A stretch of DNA of 60,280 nt from DATBLQ01 sp036555325. Lineage in GTDB: Bacteria; Pseudomonadota; Alphaproteobacteria; Rhizobiales; Aestuariivirgaceae. Positions 10,066-18,940 of the stretch are shown here, piece after piece. The notes under the pieces are model-generated. The model was not told the DNA's origin and ran no database searches. It saw nothing but the letters and a program-made list of their open reading frames with translations. The stretch is taken from assembly GCA_036555325.1 (NCBI GenBank), contig DATBLQ010000027.1, forward strand, positions 1 to 60,280, read 5' to 3'. A program made the position numbers and the translations under genes. Position 1 is the stretch's first letter. Each line of letters opens with the position of its first letter.

Positions 10066-10644
10066 ATGCAATTCACAAGTCTGAGTTGCCGTGCACTGCG
10101 GCAACTGATCGGCGCCGTTTTGGTTTTGGGCCTGGTCTCTTCTGCATCTGCCGGCGAGGCGGAGCGCGCGCAAGGACCGGTCCTTCTGACCGTTACGGGC
10201 GAAATCAGCACGACGAACCGAGCGGGTTTCGACGAAGCCCGGGATGTCTTTATCAAATTCCACCAGCGCAAGTTCAACAAGGCCCTCGAATTTGACCAAG
10301 CAATGCTGGAAGCTCTCGGCATGACACGGGCGCAGGTGACGTACAGCGGCTGGCCAAAACCGGTGACGGTGGAGGGACCTTTGCTTCGAGACGTGCTCAA
10401 AGCCGCTGGCGCAAACAGCGCCAAGATACAAATCCTGGCGCTCGATGGCTTTACAACAGAACTCAGCCCCGGGGATCTTGCTGAACAGGATTGGATCGTA
10501 GCGCTCAAGGCCGACGGACGATATCTGGGCATCGGCCAGCAGGGTCCAAGCTGGATCCTCTATTCGCGCAAGGATGGAGAGCCCGCGACGGACAAGGACG
10601 AGGCCCGTTGGCCGTGGGCGGCTTTTCTTATCGAAGTTCAGTGA
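10066..10644 (+). CDS. Secreted molybdopterin-oxidoreductase-like domain protein without Mo-ligand cysteine
   Basis: A 192-residue protein with a signal peptide (about residues 1-29, LIGAVLVLGLVSSASAG). The rest resembles the sulfite-oxidase-type molybdopterin-binding fold: VLLTVTGEI, MLEALGMTRAQVTYSG, VEGPLLRDVLKAAGA, IQILALDGFTTELSP, QQGPSWILYSRKD. The mature part contains no cysteine at all, so it cannot ligate molybdenum as SUOX-family enzymes do. It is probably a degenerate or binding-only member. A strong ribosome-binding site (AGGGGG) precedes the ATG. It sits 72 bases upstream of alc on the same strand; a link to purine breakdown is possible but unproven. Confidence 0.75.
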   Translation: MQFTSLSCRALRQLIGAVLVLGLVSSASAGEAERAQGPVLLTVTGEISTTNRAGFDEARDVFIKFHQRKFNKALEFDQAMLEALGMTRAQVTYSGWPKPVTVEGPLLRDVLKAAGANSAKIQILALDGFTTELSPGDLAEQDWIVALKADGRYLGIGQQGPSWILYSRKDGEPATDKDEARWPWAAFLIEVQ

Positions 10645-10716
10645 GGAGGCATGTAGGGTGCAGATAAATCGATTCAAGTTTCGTCCATAGGGCACTGAAC
10701 CATCACTGCAATTCCG

Positions 10717-11712
10717 ATGTCGCGCGAGCTTCCCGATTACCTGTCGAATTCCATCAATTTGGCCTCTCCCCGGCTCGGATCGGAGGTCATCTATGCAACG
10801 GATGATTTCTTCGCGGACAAATCGCGGCTGCTCAAGGATGCTGCGCCCGTCTTCATTCCGGACAAATACGATGAGAACGGCAAGTGGATGGACGGCTGGG
10901 AATCGCGCCGGCGGCGCGGCGGGGGCCATGATTTCTGCATCGTCCGTCTTGGGGTGAAGGGGCGCATCAAGGGCGTCGATATCGATACGAGCCATTTTAC
11001 CGGCAACTATCCGCCTTCGGCTTCAATAGAAGCGACTCTCGCGGAGGATGCGCAGTCGGCGAACGCGAGATGGAAGGAAATCTTGCCAAGCTCGCAGCTC
11101 AGCCCCAATTCGCATCACTATTTCATCATAGAGGACGAGGGTATCTACAATCATCTGCGGCTTCACATCTATCCCGACGGCGGGGTTGCGCGGCTTAGGG
11201 TCTACGGAGATCCGGTGGCGCAATGGGACGGGAAGGACAAGAGCCAGATCTATGAGCTGTCGGCGCTGAAAAACGGGGGGCGCATCGTGACCTACAATGA
11301 TGCCCATTACGGCAGCGTGTGGACAATGCTGCTGGAAGGGCGCGGCATCAACATGGGAGACGGGTGGGAGACACGACGGCGGCGCGAACCCGGCAACGAC
11401 TGGATCATCGTCAAGCTTGGGGCGCCCGGCGTCATTGAAAGGATCGAGGTCGATACCGCGCACTACAAGGGGAACTATCCAGACCGGTGCTCGATCGTGG
11501 CGGCGCTGGTTGAGCCCAACTCCGACAAATCGATCGTCACGGAGGCAATGTTCTGGCCCGAGCTCATGGGCGAGCAAAAACTTGAGATGGACAAGATTCA
11601 TCAATTCGACGGCGAAAAGATCAAGAAGCTCGGGCCGGTGAGTCATGTGAAGCTCAATATTTTTCCGGACGGGGGCGTTTCGCGGCTGCGCCTCTTCGGA
11701 CGGCTTGCATGA
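10717..11712 (+). CDS. alc: Allantoicase
   Basis: Hydrolyses allantoate to ureidoglycolate and urea, step after allantoinase in purine breakdown. The 331-residue product is two tandem allantoicase jelly-roll repeats. The paired motifs are GWESRRRRGGGHDFCIVRLG with DIDTSHFTGNYPPSASIEA, and GWETRRRREPGNDWIIVKLG with EVDTAHYKGNYPDRCSIVA. Each repeat ends in a PDGGVxRLRxxG motif. Length is normal. Its TGA overlaps the ATG of allA (ATGA), so the two are translationally coupled. PuuE, encoded on the other strand nearby, makes its substrate. Confidence 0.96.
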   Translation: MSRELPDYLSNSINLASPRLGSEVIYATDDFFADKSRLLKDAAPVFIPDKYDENGKWMDGWESRRRRGGGHDFCIVRLGVKGRIKGVDIDTSHFTGNYPPSASIEATLAEDAQSANARWKEILPSSQLSPNSHHYFIIEDEGIYNHLRLHIYPDGGVARLRVYGDPVAQWDGKDKSQIYELSALKNGGRIVTYNDAHYGSVWTMLLEGRGINMGDGWETRRRREPGNDWIIVKLGAPGVIERIEVDTAHYKGNYPDRCSIVAALVEPNSDKSIVTEAMFWPELMGEQKLEMDKIHQFDGEKIKKLGPVSHVKLNIFPDGGVSRLRLFGRLA

Positions 11713-12224
11713 AGCTCAAGATCCAGCCCTTAACACGCGCAGCCTTTGCGCCCTACGGGGATGTGATCGAAACCGATGGGGCAACCCATTATCCCATCAA
11801 CGAGGGCACGGCGGAGCGATTTCATGATCTTGCGGAGATCGATGTCGAAAGCGATGGCGGCAGGCCGCTGATCAATATCTTCGTTGGCCGCCCGCGACCA
11901 AAACCAGTGATCGTTCGGATGATGGAGCGCCACCCTTTGGGAACCCAGTTGTTCGTTCCGCTGCAAGACATGGACTACCTCATCGTGGTAGCCGCGGGAG
12001 AGATTCCTCTGCCGCAGACGTTGAGGGGATTCCGGGCGAAAGGGTCGCAAGGGGTGAACTATCATCGCAATATCTGGCATCACCCGCTGCTCGTTCTCGA
12101 TCAAGAGTGCCGTTTTCTGGTGGTGGACCGCGGCGGCAAGGGCGTCAATCTCGAGGAAGCGCAGTTGAGCGAGCCGGTCCTGCTGGATTTGCCGAACTTC
12201 GCCGATATCGGGCGACCCGACTAG
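11709..12224 (+). CDS. allA: Ureidoglycolate lyase
   Basis: Splits ureidoglycolate into glyoxylate and urea. The 171-residue product begins MKLKIQPLTRAAFAPYGDVIE and shows the family pattern NIFVGRPRPKPVIVRMMERHPLGTQLFVPL, YLIVVA, and KGSQGVNYHRNIWHHPLL, whose histidines are the expected metal or active-site residues. Length is normal. It overlaps alc by four bases. It converges with the minus-strand microprotein gene, 10 bases away. Confidence 0.96.
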   Translation: MKLKIQPLTRAAFAPYGDVIETDGATHYPINEGTAERFHDLAEIDVESDGGRPLINIFVGRPRPKPVIVRMMERHPLGTQLFVPLQDMDYLIVVAAGEIPLPQTLRGFRAKGSQGVNYHRNIWHHPLLVLDQECRFLVVDRGGKGVNLEEAQLSEPVLLDLPNFADIGRPD

Positions 12225-12234
12225 CCCTCTCTTT

Positions 12235-12348
12235 TCATGGCAGCGCCCATCGGACGAGAAGTGCCACGAGCGCCACCGATGCGACCCCTGCAAGCCAAAG
12301 CGCTGCGAACCAAAGGAGTCTTTGCGCCATGGTTCGACTCCCCTTCAT
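12235..12348 (-). CDS. CydX-like small subunit of bd oxidase (DUF2474 type)
   Basis: A 37-residue single-pass membrane protein starting MKGSRTMAQRLLWFAALWLA, with one hydrophobic helix (about residues 9-33) and ending VRWALP. It follows cydB by 10 bases and has a GGCAGG ribosome-binding site ahead of the ATG at 12348. Tiny subunits of this kind stabilise cytochrome bd. The DUF2474 sort goes with CydAB of the cyanide-insensitive branch, matching the neighbours. The assignment rests on size, hydrophobicity and position. Confidence 0.78.
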   Translation of the reverse strand: MKGSRTMAQRLLWFAALWLAGVASVALVALLVRWALP

Positions 12349-12358
12349 GACCTGCCGT

Positions 12359-13357
12359 TCACCTGTAGAACGTGCCGGTCTTGCCGCGAAACACCCAGTA
12401 GGCGTAGGCGGTATAGGCGAGAATGAGAGGTACCAATACCATCGTGCCGATGAGGAGGAATAGCTGGCTTTTCTCGGGAGCGGCGGCGTCCCAAATCGAA
12501 AGCGACGGGGGCACGATGTAGGGATAGAAGCTGATACCGATGCCGATGTAGGACAGGATGAAAAATCCCTGCGCGGCAAAGAAGGGGCTCAACTCGCGCC
12601 TTTCATTCAGCCCGCGCCTCAAGGCATAGAGGCAGGCAACGACGAGCAGCGGGACCGGCGCCGCATAGAGGATTTGCGGAAAGTCAAACCAGCGCGACAT
12701 GTAGGCGGGGTTGAGGAACGGGGTCCAGAGGCTGACCGCACCGATGAAGCCGACGGTCGCAAGTCCCGAGACCCTGGCCAAGCCATAGGCTCTTTCCTGC
12801 ACTTCGCCAGAGTTTTTCCAGATCAGCCAGGTGGCACCCAGCAACGCATACCCGACAAGCAGTGCGGAACCTGTGAGCAAGCTGAAGGGCGTCAGCCAGT
12901 CCCACCAGCCTCCGGCGTACGCCCGTCCGATCACGGGAATGCCCTGCACCAGCGCGCCCAAGGCGATACCCTGGAGAAAGGTGGCGACGATCGAGCCCAG
13001 GGCGAATGCCCAGTCCCAAAAACGGCGGCCACGTTCGGTCTTCCACCTGAACTCGAACGCAACGCCGCGAAAGACAAGCGCCAGCACCATCCCAACAATC
13101 GGAACGTATAGGGCCGGCATGACGACCGCGTAGGCGAGAGGAAAGGCAGCAAGAAGGCCACCGCCACCCAAAACCAGCCAGGTCTCGTTGCCGTCCCACA
13201 CGGGGGCAATCGAGTTCATCATTTCGCTGCGATGCTCTTCGTTACGGAACAGGGGGAAGAGAATTCCGATGCCGAGATCGAATCCGTCGAGCATCACATA
13301 GGCAAGAACAGCAAAGGCGATGATGCCCGCCCAAAGGAACGCCAGGTCAAGCTCCAT
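12359..13357 (-). CDS. cydB: Cytochrome bd-type quinol oxidase subunit II
   Basis: Membrane subunit that pairs with CydA. The 332-residue product starts MELDLAFLWAGIIAFAVLAY and contains the CydB signature MLDGFDLGIGILFPLF and PVWDGNETWLVLGGGGLLAAFPLAYA, then RGVAFEFRWK. About eight to nine hydrophobic helices are visible. Upstream in-frame codons to 13441 encode a non-family leader inside cydA, so ATG 13357 is preferred; it overlaps cydA by 11 bases. It is the penultimate gene of the long purine-catabolic gene run. Confidence 0.96.
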   Translation of the reverse strand: MELDLAFLWAGIIAFAVLAYVMLDGFDLGIGILFPLFRNEEHRSEMMNSIAPVWDGNETWLVLGGGGLLAAFPLAYAVVMPALYVPIVGMVLALVFRGVAFEFRWKTERGRRFWDWAFALGSIVATFLQGIALGALVQGIPVIGRAYAGGWWDWLTPFSLLTGSALLVGYALLGATWLIWKNSGEVQERAYGLARVSGLATVGFIGAVSLWTPFLNPAYMSRWFDFPQILYAAPVPLLVVACLYALRRGLNERRELSPFFAAQGFFILSYIGIGISFYPYIVPPSLSIWDAAAPEKSQLFLLIGTMVLVPLILAYTAYAYWVFRGKTGTFYR

Positions 13358-14768
13358 CGCGGCCTCCGCTCGGGCTGACTGCGATCTCCTGAACGGGTCC
13401 CGGCATGAGGCCCGCGGCGCGCACGGGCTCATAGGGAGCAAGGCCGGGTTCTCCTAGCTCGGGGCGTTTGAGCATCAGGCGCAGCATGTAGAACGCTCCG
13501 GCACCGAACACTGCCAGGTAAACGACGATGAAGGCGACAAGGGAGGCACCCACGGCGGCGGCATCGATGGGAGACACGGAATCGCCGGTGCGGAGCAAGC
13601 CATAAACCGTGTAGGGCTGGCGGCCCACCTCCGTGGTTATCCAGCCCGCCAGCACGGCAATGAAGCCCGCCGGCGCCATCGCCACCGATATCCAATGCAA
13701 GACGCGCGCGGAGTAGAGCCTGCCGCGCCAGCGCTGCCACAGACTGAAAAGCCCAAGCGCTGCCATGAGGACGCCGAGGCCAACCATGATACGAAAGCTC
13801 CAGAATACGATCGGCGCGTTGGGTCTTTCCTCCGGCGGCCACTGCTTCAGACCGGGAACGGTGCCGTTCAAGTCGTGGGTGAGGATGAGGCTGCCGAGCT
13901 TTGGTATTTCGATTGAATACCTCGTCGTTTCCGCCGCCATGTCGGGAAGTCCGAAGAGGATCAAGGGGGCACCGGCTTGCGTTTCGAAATGACCTTCCAA
14001 CGCGGCTATTTTCGCCGGCTGATGCTCAAGCGTGTTCAATCCGTGCAGATCGCCGACAACGATCTGAAGAGGCGCGACCAAGGTTGCCATCCACATGGCC
14101 ATGGAGAACATGACGCGAGCGGGCTCGTTATTTCGATCGGTCAAGAGGTGCCAAGCTCCGACACCGCCCACCACGAAGGCGGTGGTCAGATACGCGGCGA
14201 GCGTCATGTGCACGAGACGGTAGGGGAAGGACGGGTTGAAGATGATCGCAAACCAATCTTCCGGCGCAAATTGACCGGCGGCATTGAGGGAGTGGCCAGT
14301 GGGAGTTTGCATCCAGCTGTTCGCCGCAAGTATCCAAAATGCCGACAGAAGCGTGCCGAAGGCCACCATGAGCGTGGCAAACAGGTGAAGGCCGCGTCCG
14401 ACCCGCTCCATGCCGAAGAGCATGACCCCGAGAAAACCTGCCTCGAGAAAGAAGGCGGTGAGGACTTCATAGCCCATGAGCGGGCCAACAACGGGGCCGG
14501 CCTTATCGGAAAACACACTCCAGTTCGTGCCGAACTGGTAACTCATCACTATGCCAGAGACGACACCCATGCCGAAGGCAATGGCGAATATCCTCTTCCA
14601 GAAGTCGAAGAGGGACAGATAGACGAGGTTGTCAGTCTTCAGCCAAAGCGCCTCGAGGACCGCAAGGTAGCTTGCAAGCCCAATGGTGAAAGCGGGGAAA
14701 ATGATGTGGACACTGACGGTAAAAGCAAATTGCAAACGCGCCAGTTCAACAGCTTCCAGACCTAACAT
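13347..14768 (-). CDS. cydA: Cytochrome bd-type quinol oxidase subunit I
   Basis: Haem-bearing subunit that oxidises quinol and reduces oxygen to water without pumping protons. The 473-residue product starts MLGLEAVELARLQFAFTVSV, with the haem-ligand histidine near residue 21 (SVHIIFPAFTIG). GRQPYTVYGLLRT is the GRQP quinol-site motif, here with Tyr where many have Trp. The total length and absence of an insert after it suggest the short Q-loop (cyanide-insensitive oxidase) type. It lies 46 bases downstream of puuE on the same strand with no terminator visible, so co-expression with purine degradation is likely. Confidence 0.96.
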   Translation of the reverse strand: MLGLEAVELARLQFAFTVSVHIIFPAFTIGLASYLAVLEALWLKTDNLVYLSLFDFWKRIFAIAFGMGVVSGIVMSYQFGTNWSVFSDKAGPVVGPLMGYEVLTAFFLEAGFLGVMLFGMERVGRGLHLFATLMVAFGTLLSAFWILAANSWMQTPTGHSLNAAGQFAPEDWFAIIFNPSFPYRLVHMTLAAYLTTAFVVGGVGAWHLLTDRNNEPARVMFSMAMWMATLVAPLQIVVGDLHGLNTLEHQPAKIAALEGHFETQAGAPLILFGLPDMAAETTRYSIEIPKLGSLILTHDLNGTVPGLKQWPPEERPNAPIVFWSFRIMVGLGVLMAALGLFSLWQRWRGRLYSARVLHWISVAMAPAGFIAVLAGWITTEVGRQPYTVYGLLRTGDSVSPIDAAAVGASLVAFIVVYLAVFGAGAFYMLRLMLKRPELGEPGLAPYEPVRAAGLMPGPVQEIAVSPSGGRDGA

Positions 14769-14814
14769 TGACGTGCCAGTGACGCCTTGGAGCGCGTCCC
14801 TTGCCTATTGTGCC

Positions 14815-15744
14815 TCAATTGACGGGATTGCCGAACGAAAAATTTTTGTGCCAATGACGCGCGATGTCCACACGACGGGCGATCCATACCCGGGGCCTGG
14901 CGCTGATGTGATGTATGAATTTCTGCAATGCGGCGGCGCGCCCTGGCCGGCCGATCAGGCGACAGTGCAATCCAACCGACATCATCTTGGGTGAACCTGT
15001 TTCTCCCTCGGCGTACAAAACGTCGAAGGTATCGCGCAAATACGCGAAGAACTGGTCACCGGCATTGAACCCTTGCGGGGTGGCAAAGCGCATGTCATTG
15101 GCGTCGAGTGTGTAGGGGATGATGAGATGCGGGCCTTTCGGTCCATTGAACCAATATGGCAAGTCATCGGCGTAAGAATCGGAGGAATAAAGAAATCCCC
15201 CCTCTTCCATGACGAGCTTCACAGTGTGGGCCGAGCAGCGGCCGGTATACCACCCGAGCGGCCTTTCGCCAGCGACTTCGGTGTGAATGCGCAAGGCTTC
15301 ACGAATATGCCTGCGCTCGGCGGCGGCGGTGAAATCTTTGTAGTCGATCCATTTGAGGCCATGGGAGGCGATTTCCCAGCCGGCCGCGCGCATGGCGGCC
15401 ACCTGATCGGGCGAGCGCTGCATGGCGGTGGCAACGCCGAACACCGTCACCGGGATGCCGGCAGACGAGAAGATCCGATGCAATCGCCAGAAGCCGGAGC
15501 GGGCTCCATATTCGTACATGGACTCCATATTCATGTGCCGCATGCCAGGCCAGGGCACGGCACCGATGATCTCGGATAGAAATGCCTCGGAGGCCTTATC
15601 TCCGTGAAGGATGTTGTTCTCGCCTCCCTCCTCGTAGTTGACGACAAACTGAACGGCGATCAGAGCGCCGTTGGGCCAACGCGGATGGGGCGGGCTTGAA
15701 CCATAGCCCTTGAGATCGCGGGGATAGCGCTTTGCCAAGTTCAA
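14815..15744 (-). CDS. puuE: Allantoinase, polysaccharide-deacetylase type
   Basis: Hydrolyses (S)-allantoin to allantoate. The 309-residue product begins (TTG start) with NLAKRYPRDLKGYGSSPPHP and has the PuuE signatures RWPNGALIAVQFVVNYEEGGE, YEYGARSGFWRLHRIF, EIASHGLKWIDYK and RCSAHTVKLVMEEGGFLYSS. The NodB fold here lacks the deacetylase zinc set, as PuuE members do. Its TTG start overlaps the guaD stop (TTGA). It feeds allantoate to Alc. Confidence 0.95.
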   Translation of the reverse strand: MNLAKRYPRDLKGYGSSPPHPRWPNGALIAVQFVVNYEEGGENNILHGDKASEAFLSEIIGAVPWPGMRHMNMESMYEYGARSGFWRLHRIFSSAGIPVTVFGVATAMQRSPDQVAAMRAAGWEIASHGLKWIDYKDFTAAAERRHIREALRIHTEVAGERPLGWYTGRCSAHTVKLVMEEGGFLYSSDSYADDLPYWFNGPKGPHLIIPYTLDANDMRFATPQGFNAGDQFFAYLRDTFDVLYAEGETGSPKMMSVGLHCRLIGRPGRAAALQKFIHHISARPRVWIARRVDIARHWHKNFSFGNPVN

Positions 15745-17033
15745 TCCTTTCCTGAATAGACGCGGTTCCCGGCAACATAGGTCGCCCGCACGGCGTGCTC
15801 GTCGCCAAGGATCATCAGCGCAAAAAGCAGCTCCTCGATAGTTTCGGAGAGCGCCTGCCTGGCAGCGAGAACGGGAGTGGCGTTCGGATCTAGAACGACG
15901 ATGTCGGCATAGGCACCGACATCGAGGGTTCCAACCTCGGAGGTGACGCCGAGAAGCTCGGCATTACCGCGCGTCGCCATGTGAAACAGGTCAATGGCGG
16001 TCAGCCTGTGGCCCTGGAGCATGGCAACCTTATAAGCCTCCGCCATGGTGGCGAGCATCGAATATGTCGTTCCACCGCCGATATCGGTGGCGAGGCCAAC
16101 GGCGACCGGTCTCGAAGACTTCTGCAGATGTGGCATGGGGAAAAGACCCGAGCCGAGGAAGGTGTTGGATGTCGGACAGTGGACAATCTTCGAGCCGGCA
16201 TCGTGAAGACGCCGACATTCGCTTTCCGAAAGATGGACGCCATGCGCAAAGAGACTGGTCGGGCCCAAGAGCCCGAACCGCTCATAAACCGCGGTGTAAT
16301 CGCGCTCAGAGGGAAAGAGACGCTTGACGGTTTCAATCTCAAGGCGACTTTCGGAAAGATGGCTCTGCAGCAAGACATGCGGATTGCGCTTCAGAAGTTC
16401 ACCGGTCAGTTGAAGCTGAGCTTCGCTCGAGGTGATGGCGAAACGCGGCGATATGACATAGCGCGCCCTGCCCCGCCCATGCCACTTGCGCAGCAGCTCC
16501 TCACTTTCCTGCGCGCTGGTTTCAGGATCGTCATGGAGTGGCGGGATGGCATTGCGGTCCATCATGGTCTTTCCGGTGGCGATTGCCATGCCGGACGCCT
16601 CGCAGGCCGAAAACAGAAGCTCGACACAAATCTTATGGATCGAACAGAACGCCATGATGGAGGTCGTGCCGGCAGCGAAAAGATTGCGCAGAAAGATCCC
16701 CGCGGCTTCGGCGACATGGGCCTTGTCGCCATAGCGGGCCTCTTCCTTGAAGGTGAAGCGGTTCAGCCAGTCGAGGAGATCGCGCGCCGGTGCGGCGAGG
16801 ATGCGATATTGCGGGAAGTGTATGTGGGGATCGATGAAGCCCGGGATAACGAGGCAGCCGGAGAAATCATCGCGGCGGACGGCGGCATGTTGCTGTGGAA
16901 GTTTCGAGCGTTCGCCAGACCAGAGGATTCTACCGTCACCGGAAACCGCAACGATACCGTCTTCATGGAAAACAGGAGCACCATTGGCGCGGAAGGATAA
17001 GGTTTTGCCGCTGATCAGAAGTTTCGGAGTCAT
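15741..17033 (-). CDS. guaD: Guanine deaminase
   Basis: Zinc amidohydrolase converting guanine to xanthine and ammonia. The 430-residue product has the metal-binding PGFIDPHIHFPQYRIL near residue 65, ATGKTMMDRNAIPP, LLQSHLSES, SLFAHGVHLSESE, HCPTSNTFLGSG and LATDIGGGTTYSML. These match the GuaD branch, not the adenine or cytosine deaminases. It overlaps uraD by four bases (ATGA) and puuE by four, so it sits inside a tightly coupled operon. Product xanthine would go to XdhAB. Confidence 0.96.
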   Translation of the reverse strand: MTPKLLISGKTLSFRANGAPVFHEDGIVAVSGDGRILWSGERSKLPQQHAAVRRDDFSGCLVIPGFIDPHIHFPQYRILAAPARDLLDWLNRFTFKEEARYGDKAHVAEAAGIFLRNLFAAGTTSIMAFCSIHKICVELLFSACEASGMAIATGKTMMDRNAIPPLHDDPETSAQESEELLRKWHGRGRARYVISPRFAITSSEAQLQLTGELLKRNPHVLLQSHLSESRLEIETVKRLFPSERDYTAVYERFGLLGPTSLFAHGVHLSESECRRLHDAGSKIVHCPTSNTFLGSGLFPMPHLQKSSRPVAVGLATDIGGGTTYSMLATMAEAYKVAMLQGHRLTAIDLFHMATRGNAELLGVTSEVGTLDVGAYADIVVLDPNATPVLAARQALSETIEELLFALMILGDEHAVRATYVAGNRVYSGKD

Positions 17034-17536
17034 GCAGCGACCCGATCCTCGAGCCGGAAACGAACTATCCGGTTCACCTCAGCCAAGGCGTTTCTCAATT
17101 CAGTATCCCTGGAGTTTTCCAAACGTTCACCGAATGCGGCAAGGATTTGATGTTTTGTGGCCCCCTTCACCGCGAAGATGAAGGGAAATCCGAATTGCCT
17201 GCGATAGGTTTCATTGAGCGAATTGAAACGGGCAAATTCCTCTTCGGTGAGCGTGTCGAGACCGGCGCGGCTCTGTTCCTCGCGCGAGCTCCGCGTCAAC
17301 TCGCCCGAGACGGCAGCTTTGCGGGCAAGGTCGGGGTGAGCGCAAAGAAGAGCAACCTGCCGGTCTGGCGGCGCGTTGAGCACGGCCTGCGCGAAAGCAT
17401 CGATCAAGGCCTCCCGGCTGAGAAAGGGCCGCGCCTTGGCGGCGGCCTCTGCGACCCAGGGCGAATGTTCGGCGACATCACCCAGCTTTGCGACGAAACG
17501 ATCGGCGGGCATGGCGTTTATCTCAGCGAGAGTCAT
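17030..17536 (-). CDS. uraD: OHCU decarboxylase
   Basis: Decarboxylates 2-oxo-4-hydroxy-4-carboxy-5-ureidoimidazoline to (S)-allantoin. The 168-residue product starts MTLAEINAMPADRFVAKLGD and includes EHSPWVAEAA with the catalytic histidine, CAHPDLARKAA, LTEEEFARFNSLNETYRRQF and FPFIFAVKGATK. ATG 17536 was preferred to a TTG four codons upstream because homologues begin near MTLxEIN. It is 15 bases after puuD. Confidence 0.96.
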   Translation of the reverse strand: MTLAEINAMPADRFVAKLGDVAEHSPWVAEAAAKARPFLSREALIDAFAQAVLNAPPDRQVALLCAHPDLARKAAVSGELTRSSREEQSRAGLDTLTEEEFARFNSLNETYRRQFGFPFIFAVKGATKHQILAAFGERLENSRDTELRNALAEVNRIVRFRLEDRVAA

Positions 17537-17551
17537 CTTGGGTTCCAAGGG

Positions 17552-18736
17552 CTAGCGGTGCTGTTTGATCCAGAGACCAAGAGTGCGGCGTTCGTCCACA
17601 GTCATTCCGGTTTCATTGCCGAGCGGCATGGTGTTTGTGTGCACCGTGTGCTTGAGGATCAGATCGGAGTGCCGCAAAAGCTGGTCCACGGTTTCGAGCA
17701 TCGTACCTTTCGGTGGTTCCGTGAAGGCTTCATGGGTGGGATTGGCGGAATGACACATGGTGCAGTGCTTGCCAACTATGGCCAGCACGGCCTCATCGCT
17801 CACCGTAGGCAGGGCGGAAATATCTTCCGTGCGCGGCACGGTCATTATGGTGGCGATCAGAAAGGCTCCCAAGATAATGGGCAAGGTCCAGGCGATGCGG
17901 GGCAAGGGGTCGCCGACTTCGTAGCGGACAAGAAAGTGACGCAAGGCGGCACCGCCGACCACGATCAGGCCAACGAGCACCCAGGAGTGAGGGTGGTTAG
18001 TCAGCATCGGATAGTGGTTGCTGATCATCAGCAGCAGCACCGGCAAGGTCAGGTAGGTGTTGTGGAGCGAGCGCTGCTTGCCGACATTGCCAAGAGCGGC
18101 ATCGGGTTCCTGGCCAGCGATCAGAGCATCGGTAATCTTGCGCTGATTGGGAATGATCACCGCGAAGACATTGGCGGCCATGATCGTGCCGATGAACGCG
18201 CCGATGTGGATAAGGGCGCCGCGGCCGGAAAAGACGTGGGTAAACCCGAAGGAGGCGAGGAGGATGAGCACGAAGACGGCTGCCGCCAGCGCCTGCGGGT
18301 TGTCGGCGAGCCGCGAGCGGCACAGATTGTCGTAAATGATCCACCCCCCGAGCAGCCCACCTAGCGAGATCGCAACAGCATCGTACCATTGCATCGGCAT
18401 GACCGAGGCATCAATGAGAAATGTGTCGGCGTGCCAATAGAATTGAACGATGAGCAGCAGGAAGCCGGTCAGCCAGGTCAAATAGGCTTCCCATTTGAAC
18501 CAGATCAGATCTTCGGGAAGGTGTCGGGGAGCAGTGAGGTATTTCTCGATGTGATAAAAGCCGCCGCCATGGACTTCCCAGGCGGTGCCGAGAACACCTG
18601 GATTCATGCGTTCCCGTTGCTTGAGACTGAAGTCGAGCGCGACGAAATAGAAAGACGTGCCGATCCAGCTAATGCCGGCAATCAGATGGGCCCAGCGCAG
18701 GAGCAGGTTCAGCCAATCGGCAAGGAACGAGAGCAT
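17552..18736 (-). CDS. puuD: Membrane urate oxidase with C-terminal cytochrome c domain
   Basis: Converts urate to 5-hydroxyisourate, handing electrons to the respiratory chain and not directly to oxygen. The 394-residue product has about eight membrane helices beginning WLNLLLRWAHLIAGISWIGTS, the PuuD stretch AWEVHGGGFYHIEKY, and WKWEAYLTWLTGF-like helices. The C-terminal cytochrome c domain carries the haem motif CTMCH at about residues 325-329 with a later TNTMPLGN supplying the likely axial methionine. It heads the puuD-uraD-guaD-puuE-cydAB group. About 200 bases of repeat-bearing DNA separate it from the transporter genes. Confidence 0.95.
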   Translation of the reverse strand: MLSFLADWLNLLLRWAHLIAGISWIGTSFYFVALDFSLKQRERMNPGVLGTAWEVHGGGFYHIEKYLTAPRHLPEDLIWFKWEAYLTWLTGFLLLIVQFYWHADTFLIDASVMPMQWYDAVAISLGGLLGGWIIYDNLCRSRLADNPQALAAAVFVLILLASFGFTHVFSGRGALIHIGAFIGTIMAANVFAVIIPNQRKITDALIAGQEPDAALGNVGKQRSLHNTYLTLPVLLLMISNHYPMLTNHPHSWVLVGLIVVGGAALRHFLVRYEVGDPLPRIAWTLPIILGAFLIATIMTVPRTEDISALPTVSDEAVLAIVGKHCTMCHSANPTHEAFTEPPKGTMLETVDQLLRHSDLILKHTVHTNTMPLGNETGMTVDERRTLGLWIKQHR

Positions 18737-18775
18737 TCGATTCTCAAACGAGTCGAAACATCGTCAGCGCGTGCT

Positions 18776-18905
18776 TGAGCGCGCGCAAAGAGATGCCCGG
18801 ATCGCGGGCTTCGCCCGGTCCGGGCATGACGCAGAACGATCCAACACCGTCATGCGCGGGCTTCGACCCGCGCATCCCATGTCCTGGACAGAGATGGCTG
18901 CATTA
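18776..18905. repeat. Dispersed palindromic repeat, copy A
   Basis: The gap 18737-18940 holds two adjacent dyads: ATGCCCGGA ... TCCGGGCAT (18793-18828) and ATGCGCGGG cttcga CCCGCGCAT (about 18851-18874), followed by AGAGATGGC. The second half matches the repeats at 31866, 51497 and 57086. It lies between the BMP gene and puuD on their transcript and could attenuate read-through. Nothing else was seen in this gap. Confidence 0.7.
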
Positions 18906-18940
18906 GTCGATCAACCGTAGCCATGACATTGTAGAGTGGG

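Noticed and set aside
13977..14765. Plus-strand frame of 262 codons over cydA
   Set aside because: Highly charged product without domains; the minus strand encodes a recognisable CydA.
15981..17000. Plus-strand frame of 339 codons over guaD
   Set aside because: Antisense shadow of a well-supported amidohydrolase.
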